A program made the translations under genes and the position numbers. This document shows, piece by piece, positions 35,244-42,593 of a stretch of DNA of 64,000 nt. This DNA is from Terriglobus roseus DSM 18391 (GTDB lineage: Bacteria; Acidobacteriota; Terriglobia; Terriglobales; Acidobacteriaceae), in NCBI RefSeq assembly GCF_000265425.1, contig NC_018014.1, positions 1,364,001-1,428,000 on the forward strand, read 5' to 3'. Under the pieces are notes generated by a model. That model saw nothing but the letters and a program-made list of their open reading frames with translations, did not search any database and was not told the DNA's origin. Positions within the stretch are counted from its first letter, which is position 1; each line of letters begins with the position of its first letter.

Positions 35244-36844
35244 GCGGCAGCTCCCGCGTGTGCAGCCTGTTTGCCGCCCACGAACGTCAGCCCCATGTTC
35301 AGAGGAACGACGGAGACAAAGAAGAGATAGCGTCCCATGGCGACGGCCGTGATCGAAGTCAACAGCGCCGCAAAGGGAAGTGGTGCGGCAAAGAACAGCG
35401 GCGTCACAACCGCTGCAGCCACCGCAAGCGCCACCTTCCACCACAGAGCTTCACCGCGCAGCAGGTTGTAAGAAGCGCGTGATTCAAAATTCGCGGAGCC
35501 TCGCAGCCGCAGAACACGCGCGATCAAGTTCACAACCCACAGAGCAGCAACCACCACGACGAACAGCGGATGCGCCGACAGGGCAGCATGTTGCAGATGC
35601 ACGCCGAAGCGTCCCAATGCATCCCCCAACAGATCCGCGGGCTGCTGCAGGAATGCAGGCAAAACGCTACCGATCAACGCAGAGGACAGCAGAAAGTCCA
35701 ACGGCGTGTGAACCACATTCCACGCAGGCCTCGCTTTCACCAGGTAAATGAAGGCACTCGCGAGTGTCCCCATCAAGCCGAAGACGACGCCCGCAACAGC
35801 CGCGCTCTGCACGACAGGCCCAGCCCACACCACGCCCAACGCGGATGCCCACGAAGCCGCAGCAGATACAACGATGGAGAGCATGAACAGGCTGAAGCAA
35901 AGCACCTCGCGACTAAGCCAGGACCGCCGCCACATCTTCATCGCGCGCCACGCATACGCAGGTCGTCCCAGGTGAAAGACGGACACATTCAGCGCGAACG
36001 CGGTCAACAACACAAGCAGCGTTACGTGGATCGCATCCAGTCCATGCGCCACCACCAGCGCCGTCAGTGTGCCGAAGGTCGCCTGCATCGCCGTCGTCAT
36101 CACGACCAGCGAAGGGTGCGCATGCTCCAGCGCCACATGACCGTTGTCCACACGCTCCAGCCACGCAACATTGTTTTCAGGCAGCGTAATGCGCGTCGTC
36201 GAGATCGTAGTGCCCGCGGGCGGCATACCAGGCGATTCCGCCGCAGCATAGTTCTCGCTCCACTCCAGCTTGTTCACGATCTCAATCTGGATCGCGTTCT
36301 CAGGACATGCATTCACGCAGGCAGGTTCGCGGCCCTCAAGCAGCCGTCCACGACACATGTCGCACTTGCCCACCACGCCGCGCTCCGGGTTGAACTGCGG
36401 CACAGAGTAAGGACAATTCCACACACAGTACTGGCAGCCAATGCATGCATCGGCGGAGTGCAGCACAATGCCCGTCAGTGGATCCTTCGTATACGCATCC
36501 ACAGGGCAGCCCTTGACGCAATCGGCACTCACGCAGTGGTTGCAGCCCATCGAAAGATAGGTGCGCTGCGTCTCCGGCCACACACCGCCCTCAAGCTCAC
36601 CCACGCGACGCCACTTGATATCCGCGGGATTCCCGTTCTGCTCGTTGCACGCAACCTCGCATGACCTGCAGCCGATGCACTTCGTCATATCGAAGTGAAA
36701 GCGATACTGCTCGCCCTCCTCCAGCGGCCGCGATGGGATCAGTGCATCCACTAGCGCACGGGACGCGCCGCCTTCCAGCAGCGTCATCCGCACCAGGTCG
36801 GTGCTGTCGGTCTCCATTGCGCGTTCGTGCAGCGGTAATGCCAT
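35240..36844 (-). CDS. DmsB-DmsC fusion: 4Fe-4S ferredoxin subunit joined to quinol-side membrane anchor
   Basis: A 534-residue two-part protein. Residues about 45-230 form a DmsB/NrfC-type iron-sulfur subunit with four Cys groups: CIGCRSCEVAC, CNHCVSADCVKGC, CIGCQYCVWNC and CDMC...CVNAC. Residues about 255-525 are a DmsC-type anchor with about eight helices (TLTALVVAHGLDAIHVTLLVLLTAFALNVSVFHLGRPAYAWRAMK and onward). DmsB passes electrons between the catalytic subunit and quinol oxidised by DmsC. Placed between the nitrate reductase and a CysJ-type flavoprotein, it would let quinol feed nitrate reductase. Start is ATG 36844 or ATG 36817. Confidence 0.85.
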   Translation of the reverse strand: MALPLHERAMETDSTDLVRMTLLEGGASRALVDALIPSRPLEEGEQYRFHFDMTKCIGCRSCEVACNEQNGNPADIKWRRVGELEGGVWPETQRTYLSMGCNHCVSADCVKGCPVDAYTKDPLTGIVLHSADACIGCQYCVWNCPYSVPQFNPERGVVGKCDMCRGRLLEGREPACVNACPENAIQIEIVNKLEWSENYAAAESPGMPPAGTTISTTRITLPENNVAWLERVDNGHVALEHAHPSLVVMTTAMQATFGTLTALVVAHGLDAIHVTLLVLLTAFALNVSVFHLGRPAYAWRAMKMWRRSWLSREVLCFSLFMLSIVVSAAASWASALGVVWAGPVVQSAAVAGVVFGLMGTLASAFIYLVKARPAWNVVHTPLDFLLSSALIGSVLPAFLQQPADLLGDALGRFGVHLQHAALSAHPLFVVVVAALWVVNLIARVLRLRGSANFESRASYNLLRGEALWWKVALAVAAAVVTPLFFAAPLPFAALLTSITAVAMGRYLFFVSVVPLNMGLTFVGGKQAAHAGAAA

Positions 36845-36871
36845 CGGGGCTCTCTTTCGATTCGGACTGGA

Positions 36872-38629
36872 TCAGTACACGTCGCGGTGGTAACGTCCGT
36901 CGTCGTGCAGTTGTGAGACATAGTCGCCCGCGGCTTCAGCATTCATGCCGCCGTGCCGCGCAATCACCTCATGCAGCGACGCATCCACATCCTTGGCCAT
37001 GCGGCTCGCATCGCCACACACATAGATCTGCGCGCCTTCGCACAGCCACCGCCACAGTTCCGCGCCGTTCTCCTTCATGCGGTCCTGCACATAGATCTTG
37101 TGCGACTGGTCGCGCGAGAAAGCAGTGTCCAGGCGCGTCAGGTATCCGCTGTCGCGCAGGCCGTGCAGTTCGTCGCAGTACAGAAAATCCGTCTGCGCGC
37201 TGCGTTCGCCGAAGAACAGCCAGTTGCGCCCGCCATGTCCCAACGCCTGCCGCTCATGCAGAAAGGCACGGAAGGGCGCGATGCCCGTACCAGGCCCGAT
37301 CATGATCATCGGCACGTCCGACGCAGGCAGACGAAACTTCTTATTCGGCTGGATGTAGATCGGCAGTCGCTCGCCCACGCGAACACGGTCACTCAGCATG
37401 GTGCTGGCAATGCCGCCGCGTTCGCGATTGTGCGACCGGTAGCGCACCACGGCGATCGTGCAATGCACCTCGCGTCCATGCGCCGCCGGGCTCGACGAAA
37501 TGCTGTAGAGCCTCGGCGAAAGCCGCGGCAGCATGCTCACTAACTCCGCCGGCTCCGAGACCGATCCGGGATACTCATGCAACAGATCGACCAGCCCACG
37601 ATCCCACATGAAGCTGTCCAGGTGGGAAGCCTCTTCCGGTAACAACAACGTGGTCAGCGGCTTCGCCTCTGTGCGTGCGGCGAAGTGCTGAACAATCTTG
37701 CGGGTCAACCGCGTCGGTTGCAGATGATGCAGCAGCGCATCCCGAACCGTGGTCACACCGGACTTCGCAACCTCAATCTTCGTGTCCGCCGCAAACGGCA
37801 GCAGCGTAAGGATCTCTTCCACCAACTCCGGGTCGTTTTGCGCAATCACGCCGCACGCATCGCCCGCCTGGTAGTGCACGTCTGAGTCAGCAAGGCCGAA
37901 GCTCAGATGCATCGTCATCTTGCTCGAGACATCGCGTGTCAGCGGCTTCCGCTCACGCATCTCTGCATGAAAAGGATTGTCACGCGAGTGGCCCGGCGAT
38001 GCTGGTGCGCTCTCCGCAGCACACGCAACCGCGACCGGCGCCGTAGATGCAACAACACCCGGAACCTGAGCCTGTGTCAGGTGGGGACGCAGTGCCGTCT
38101 TCCACTGTTCGAACGGCACGTCCACATCGACATCCGCATCCACGCGCGCCATCAAGCGCGTCGCTCCAAGCGCGCGCAGACGTTCATCGACATCCGCGCC
38201 AAACTTGCAGAACTGTTCGTAGTGCCTGTCTCCCAGCGCGAAGACGGCATACCGCATCGCGTCAAGCTTTGGTGCGCCGTCCGCAAAGAGCGAATCACGA
38301 AAGCTGATCGACGATTCGGGTGGATCGCCCTCGCCATACGTGCTCACCAGGAATAGCGCATGCTGCTTCCCCGCCACATCGGCCAGCGTCACCTTTGCCA
38401 GCGAGGCAAGCTCCGCAACGTGTCCCTGAGCTTTCAATTCCTTCACAAGTTTCTTCGCAAGACGCTCTGCGGTACCACTCTGCGAGGCGAAGTACACCGC
38501 AAGCTGCAGCGGATCAACCGCCGCTGCCGCAGTCGGCGCGGCAGAGAACAACCCCGCAAGAAATCCGTTAAGCCATGCCCGTTGCTCCGTAGAGAATGGT
38601 GCATTGTCCGGAAGGAAAGGTACGCTCAT
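36872..38629 (-). CDS. CysJ-type NADPH flavoprotein (diflavin reductase)
   Basis: About 585 residues from ATG 38629. Domain order is that of the sulfite reductase flavoprotein: flavodoxin (VYFASQSGTAERLAKKL, STYGEGDPPESS, FALGDRHYEQFCKFG), connecting FAD domain (SPRLYSISSSPAAHGREVHCTIAVVRY with the RxYSxSS FAD motif), and NADPH domain (MIMIGPGTGIAPFRAFLHER, WLFFGERSAQTDFLY, IYVCGDASRMAKDV), ending DGRYHRDVY. It would pass electrons from NADPH to a sirohaem reductase. The adjacent gene encodes nitrite reductase (ATGA overlap at 38626), so nitrite is the likely target; sulfite is an alternative. Confidence 0.85.
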   Translation of the reverse strand: MSVPFLPDNAPFSTEQRAWLNGFLAGLFSAAPTAAAAVDPLQLAVYFASQSGTAERLAKKLVKELKAQGHVAELASLAKVTLADVAGKQHALFLVSTYGEGDPPESSISFRDSLFADGAPKLDAMRYAVFALGDRHYEQFCKFGADVDERLRALGATRLMARVDADVDVDVPFEQWKTALRPHLTQAQVPGVVASTAPVAVACAAESAPASPGHSRDNPFHAEMRERKPLTRDVSSKMTMHLSFGLADSDVHYQAGDACGVIAQNDPELVEEILTLLPFAADTKIEVAKSGVTTVRDALLHHLQPTRLTRKIVQHFAARTEAKPLTTLLLPEEASHLDSFMWDRGLVDLLHEYPGSVSEPAELVSMLPRLSPRLYSISSSPAAHGREVHCTIAVVRYRSHNRERGGIASTMLSDRVRVGERLPIYIQPNKKFRLPASDVPMIMIGPGTGIAPFRAFLHERQALGHGGRNWLFFGERSAQTDFLYCDELHGLRDSGYLTRLDTAFSRDQSHKIYVQDRMKENGAELWRWLCEGAQIYVCGDASRMAKDVDASLHEVIARHGGMNAEAAGDYVSQLHDDGRYHRDVY

Positions 38630-40425
38630 GCCGCATCTCCCTGCGACAGCACTTGTTGGCCGCACATGCTGCGAAGCTCTTCGACTGCATGTCTGCGCGT
38701 GAACTCGAGAAAACTTTCTGACGCTTCGTGCCTCTGCTGATAGATCGCAAAGACGCCTTGCAAGGCTGGGATCACTTCGGCATAGGGCATCGCCGGAAAC
38801 AGCTCCCGCGCCATGCCCTGATCGTTATCGGCGCTACCACCCAGGTTCACCTGGTAACCCTCGCCGCCGTTCACCTTCACGCCCATCAGGCCAATGTCGC
38901 CGATGTAATGCTGCGCGCAGGAGTTGGGACAGCCCGTCACATGCAGATTGACAGGACTGTCGATCGGAAACATTGTGTCGAGCGTGCGCGCAATTTCCAG
39001 CGCATGCGCCTTGGTGTCCGTCATCGCAAAGCGGCAACCACGGCTGCCAGTGCATGCCACCGTGCCGCTCAGCACACGGCCCGCCTCGTATTCCAGGCCG
39101 GCCTCGCGCACAGCGGCTTTTGCTGCCTCCAGATCCGCAGCAGCAATATTCGGGATCAGCAGATTCTGCCAGACCGTCAGCCGCAGCTCGCCCGTGCTAA
39201 AGCGATCCGCAACATCCGCCAGCGCGCGCGCCTGTTCCGTTGGCAGCCAGCCAACGGGAATCGTAATTCCCATGTAGTGAAGTCCATCCTGTGACTGCGC
39301 ATGAGCGCCGAGATGTCCCGCGCGATCGATCGGTCCGCGTGGCTCGCACTCCGCCGCATCGCAATGGATGACAGGGAAGTCCAGCTTCTTCTGCACTTCC
39401 TCGAGAAACTTCGGAACGCCCCATCGATCGATCAGATACTTCAGCCGAGCCTTCTTGCGGTCCGTGCGATCGCCATGCTCGGCAAACACACGAACCATCG
39501 CCGCGGCCACAGCCACCAGTTGATCCGGCAGCAGCAGCAGGCCGCAATCGCTGGCAAACTGCTTGTGCCCGGTGATGCCACACAGCAACACACGGAAATA
39601 CACACCCTCAGGGACGCTCCGCCCCGAAGCCACACGAACCGCGGTAAAGCCGATGTCGTTCGTGTCTGCCAGTACGGAGATGCTGCCGCCGTTATCGAAC
39701 GCAATGTTGAACTTGCGCGGCAGACCAAACATGTCACGCGAGTTACTCATGTAGTTCTGCAGCGCGTCAGCAAACGGCTGCACATCGATCAACTCCTGCG
39801 CGTCAAAGCCTGAGATCGGTGACGCGGTAAAGTTACGCAGATTGTCCGCGCCCGAACCGCGTGAGCTCATGCCAAGCTTCTGAATCGTATTCAGCACATC
39901 CACAATGTTGCGTGGCTGCAGCTCGCGTAACTGCACATTCGCGCGCGTCGTCAGATCGATCCGTCCGCAACCCCACTGCTCGGCCATCTTCGCCAGCCCG
40001 CGCATCTGGTGACTCGTCAGAACGCCGCCCGGTACACGCATGCGCAACATGAAGCTGTCCTGCGCAGGCGCAACGTGGAACAGACCAAAGCTCTTGAAGC
40101 GATAGCGGAACTCAGCATCCGGCACACTGTCCATGGCAGCATGGCGCAGCAGATCATCCCAGCAGTCCAGGGGATTGCGCTCGTACTTCCATACCTCTTC
40201 CGCGCATAGGTCGCTCACCGGCGTTCCCCACACCGTGGGCTCAACATCTGCGGTTGCCACAGCCAGGTTGCTGTCAGCCCGCGTGGGATCGTTCGTCAGC
40301 GCGCCTGCGCCCGTATGTCCCACAAAAGGCATACGCTGGGTCGCTCCCGCAAAGAAGCCCTGCAGGTACTGCTTCTGTTCGTCGGTAAAGTCGCCGGTCG
40401 TCAGGTCGGATGGAGCGTCTGTCAT
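38626..40425 (-). CDS. nirA: Sirohaem nitrite/sulfite reductase (NirA type)
   Basis: About 599 residues from ATG 40425, preceded by AGAGGAAG. The two-fold repeat of the family is seen (FMLRMRVPGGVLTSHQMRGLAKMAEQWG, LTTRANVQLRELQPRNI; then MGITIPVGWLPTEQARALADVADRF). The sirohaem/[4Fe-4S] ligands are C458-x5-C464 (ACTGSRGC) and C499-x3-C503 (GCPNSC). An N-terminal extension of about 75 residues (TDEQKQYLQGFFAG) resembles the start of the neighbouring flavoprotein (STEQRAWLNGFLAG), a possible docking segment shared by the two. First gene of the minus-strand operon; its leader carries several RNA hairpins. Confidence 0.85.
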   Translation of the reverse strand: MTDAPSDLTTGDFTDEQKQYLQGFFAGATQRMPFVGHTGAGALTNDPTRADSNLAVATADVEPTVWGTPVSDLCAEEVWKYERNPLDCWDDLLRHAAMDSVPDAEFRYRFKSFGLFHVAPAQDSFMLRMRVPGGVLTSHQMRGLAKMAEQWGCGRIDLTTRANVQLRELQPRNIVDVLNTIQKLGMSSRGSGADNLRNFTASPISGFDAQELIDVQPFADALQNYMSNSRDMFGLPRKFNIAFDNGGSISVLADTNDIGFTAVRVASGRSVPEGVYFRVLLCGITGHKQFASDCGLLLLPDQLVAVAAAMVRVFAEHGDRTDRKKARLKYLIDRWGVPKFLEEVQKKLDFPVIHCDAAECEPRGPIDRAGHLGAHAQSQDGLHYMGITIPVGWLPTEQARALADVADRFSTGELRLTVWQNLLIPNIAAADLEAAKAAVREAGLEYEAGRVLSGTVACTGSRGCRFAMTDTKAHALEIARTLDTMFPIDSPVNLHVTGCPNSCAQHYIGDIGLMGVKVNGGEGYQVNLGGSADNDQGMARELFPAMPYAEVIPALQGVFAIYQQRHEASESFLEFTRRHAVEELRSMCGQQVLSQGDAA

Positions 40426-40592
40426 ACGTCTTCCTCTGAAGGCAATCGCTGGTGCACAAATCGAAAGCGAGCCTGGTTTTGCAGAGGATGTCGCGCAGGC
40501 ATGACGAACCGAGCGCAGCAAACACCGCGAAACTCAGGCTCATCATGGAGCTGGACTGATAGGGATACCGGCCAGGCGACAGGGGCTGGCAG

Positions 40593-40671
40593 CTTTCCGC
40601 AAAAGATCGCGGGAAAGTGGGATCGGTAGCGTGATCATAAGGCCACTTGAACTTCCACGCAATCCTTTCCC
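40593..40671 (-). promoter_or_regulatory. Mutually exclusive stems in the nirA leader
   Basis: On the minus strand CTTTCCC (40617-40611) can pair with the upstream GGGAAAG (40671-40665), or CTTTC..CGC can pair with the downstream GCGGAAAG (40600-40593). The two stems exclude each other. After the first stem comes GCGATCTTTT, a short T run, so it could act as a weak terminator that the second stem cancels. This is the layout of an attenuator but no folding was computed. Confidence 0.35.
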
Positions 40672-40683
40672 AAAGTTTTTCGC

Positions 40684-40721
40684 GCAACGACACCGTTGCA
40701 GTTGGCCTTCAACACAAGGCC
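40684..40721 (-). promoter_or_regulatory. Tandem hairpins with six-base loops, candidate ANTAR target
   Basis: Two hairpins lie side by side on the minus strand, separated by four bases. P1: GGCCTT / AAGGCC with loop GTGTTG (40721-40704). P2: GCAAC / GTTGC with loop GGTGTC (40699-40684). ANTAR proteins bind a pair of hairpins with six-base loops in mRNA leaders. The loops here do not show the A1 and G4 that known targets share (P2 has only G4), so the match is structural only. The 40426-40851 region of 426 bp holds no gene apart from these signals. Confidence 0.35.
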
Positions 40722-40730
40722 GTCTATTCT
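40702..40730 (+). promoter_or_regulatory. Predicted promoter of the HemD-GAF-ANTAR gene
   Basis: TTGGCC (40702-40707) and TATTCT (40725-40730) with a 17-bp spacer point toward the gene at 40852. On the other strand TTGGCG (40753-40748) and CAGAAT (40731-40726), 16 bp apart, would start the nirA transcript near 40720, at the first hairpin. The two predicted promoters overlap face to face. Confidence 0.35.
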
Positions 40731-40851
40731 GGACACACATCATCGTCCGCCAACTGGTTAGTCTTCTTTCCCATCCGCAGCGTCGTCCCTGCTTCGGGCA
40801 GATGTTCTATACCCGTTCGCCAAAGTCCCTTTGAACTGACCGGAGAGCAAC

Positions 40852-42522
40852 ATGCCGCATGCAAGCTTCGATAGCCTCCGAGTCGTCTCTCTGGAATCGC
40901 GGCGCGCGCGCGAAGTCGAGAAGCTCATCCGGACCTACAACGGCGAACCCATCGTCGTGCCATCGATGCGCGAGGTCCCACTCAGCTCAAACGCAGCATG
41001 CCTCCAATTCGGACACGACCTGCTGGCCGACCGCTTCGACGCGATCATCTTCTTCACCGGTGTCGGCGTCCGCGCCATGATGCGCATCCTCGAAACCGAG
41101 TTCCCCCGCGAAAACCTGCTCGAAAAATTGCGCGGCCTCACCGTCATCTCACGCGGCGTCAAGCCGCAGGCCGCACTCATCGAACTGCGTGTGCCGATCA
41201 CCGCCCTCGCACCCGAACCTGCGACCTGGCATGAAGTCATGTCCGTCCTCGACACCACCCTCGGCGACCGAGCCGCAGGCATGCGCCTCGCCGTGCAGGA
41301 ATACGGCGCCAGCAATCCAGAGATGCTCTCGGAGCTCGTCAACCGATTCGACTCCGTCACCAAAGTCCCCGTCTATCAATGGGCGCTGCCGGAAGATCTT
41401 GAGCCGCTGCGCAGTGTCGTGCGCGAGATCGTTCGCGGCTCCGTCGATGTCGTTCTCTTCATGACGGCCGTGCAGGTCATCCACCTCTTCCAGGTCGCCG
41501 ACGAAATCAGCATGCAGGACGATCTCAGGCTCGCCCTCGCCTCTACCGTCGTCGTCTCCGTCGGACCCACCACAACAGAAGAGCTGCAGCAGTACGGCGT
41601 GAAACCTGACTTCGAACCATCCCGGCCGAAGATGGGCTTCATGATCAACGAAGCAGCGCAGTACGCGGGTAAGCTGCTCGCGGCAAAGCGCGCCTCCTTG
41701 CCTCCGGACGATCTAAGCGCCGCGCTCCCTCCGCCATCCGCCACCCGCAAGACACCAGCCTCCGGCGTGCAACAGGTCGCAGCCATGACCGCGACCATGG
41801 CCGGCTTCACCGACGGCCTCGCCCCGCTCGACATCCTGCATGAGATCGGCAGCCGCATCGCCCTCGCCGACCCCTTGCACCTCGTCCTCGAACGCATCGT
41901 AAAGTTCGCCTGCGCCGTCATCCCCTGCGACTCCTGCTTCGTCTACACCGTGGAAGGCGAGCAGCTCATCCTGCGCGCCAGCAAAAATCCGCACGCCGAC
42001 CAGGTCGACACACTCAACGTACCCGTCGGCGAAGGCATCACCGGCTGGGTCGCCAAGCACCGCGAATCCGTCGCCATCCCCAAGGCCGCATCAGAAGACC
42101 CGCGCTTCAGCTTCTTCGCACTGCTTCCGGAAGACCGCTTTGAGGCCATGCTCAGCACGCCGCTCGTCTGCGCCAATCGCGTCATCGGCGTCATCAACGT
42201 GCAGCATCGCGACCCCTACTTCCACAGCGACCTGCAGCGCCGCCTGCTCGCAACGCTCGGCATACTTGTCGGTGCAGAGATTGAACGCGCCCGCCTCGAA
42301 ACGGAAAATCTTGACCTCTCCCAGCGGCTTGAAAGTCGCAAGGTAATCGACCGCGCCAAGGGCCTGTTGCAGGCCGAACTCGGCATCACGGAAGAAGAGG
42401 CCTACCTCACCATGCAGAAAGAGAGCCGACAGCGCAGGCGCTCCATGCGAGACATCGCGGAGGCCATCCTGCTCTCAGAAAAACTCAGGCAGAAGCCAAC
42501 GATGAGTGAGTCCAGGGCCTAG
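40852..42522 (+). CDS. Uroporphyrinogen-III synthase-like domain fused to GAF and ANTAR domains: candidate RNA-binding regulator of nitrite reductase
   Basis: A 556-residue, three-part protein. Residues 1-265 follow the HemD fold (LRVVSLESRRAREVEKLIRTYNGEP, AIIFFTGVGVRAMM, VPVYQWALPEDLEPLR, STVVVSVGPTTTEELQQYGVKPDF). Residues about 325-485 are a GAF sensor (ADPLHLVLERIVKFACAVIPCDSCFVYTV, VPVGEGITGWVAKHRESVAIPKAA). Residues about 493-545 are ANTAR (LESRKVIDRAKGLLQAELGITEEEAYLTMQKESRQRRRSM), an RNA-binding antitermination domain known from NasR, NasT and EutV. GGAGAG precedes ATG 40852. It is divergent from nirA, whose product needs sirohaem made from uroporphyrinogen III. It may sense the haem precursor pathway or a redox or nitrate signal and antiterminate the nirA operon. 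Confidence 0.85.
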   Translation: MPHASFDSLRVVSLESRRAREVEKLIRTYNGEPIVVPSMREVPLSSNAACLQFGHDLLADRFDAIIFFTGVGVRAMMRILETEFPRENLLEKLRGLTVISRGVKPQAALIELRVPITALAPEPATWHEVMSVLDTTLGDRAAGMRLAVQEYGASNPEMLSELVNRFDSVTKVPVYQWALPEDLEPLRSVVREIVRGSVDVVLFMTAVQVIHLFQVADEISMQDDLRLALASTVVVSVGPTTTEELQQYGVKPDFEPSRPKMGFMINEAAQYAGKLLAAKRASLPPDDLSAALPPPSATRKTPASGVQQVAAMTATMAGFTDGLAPLDILHEIGSRIALADPLHLVLERIVKFACAVIPCDSCFVYTVEGEQLILRASKNPHADQVDTLNVPVGEGITGWVAKHRESVAIPKAASEDPRFSFFALLPEDRFEAMLSTPLVCANRVIGVINVQHRDPYFHSDLQRRLLATLGILVGAEIERARLETENLDLSQRLESRKVIDRAKGLLQAELGITEEEAYLTMQKESRQRRRSMRDIAEAILLSEKLRQKPTMSESRA

Positions 42523-42593
42523 GATTCTAGACGATCGAGCCCTCATCCGCTGGACACGATTTCCTTTCGCCGGGTGTTTAGACTGCAACAAGC

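Noticed and set aside
40274..40693. Cys-containing minus-strand small ORF in the nirA leader considered as a leader peptide
   Set aside because: The cysteines are scattered, it runs into the nirA coding region in another frame, and no ribosome site precedes it.
40684..40721. Calling the tandem hairpins a confirmed ANTAR site
   Set aside because: Loop bases do not match the A1/G4 pattern, so it is kept as a candidate only.
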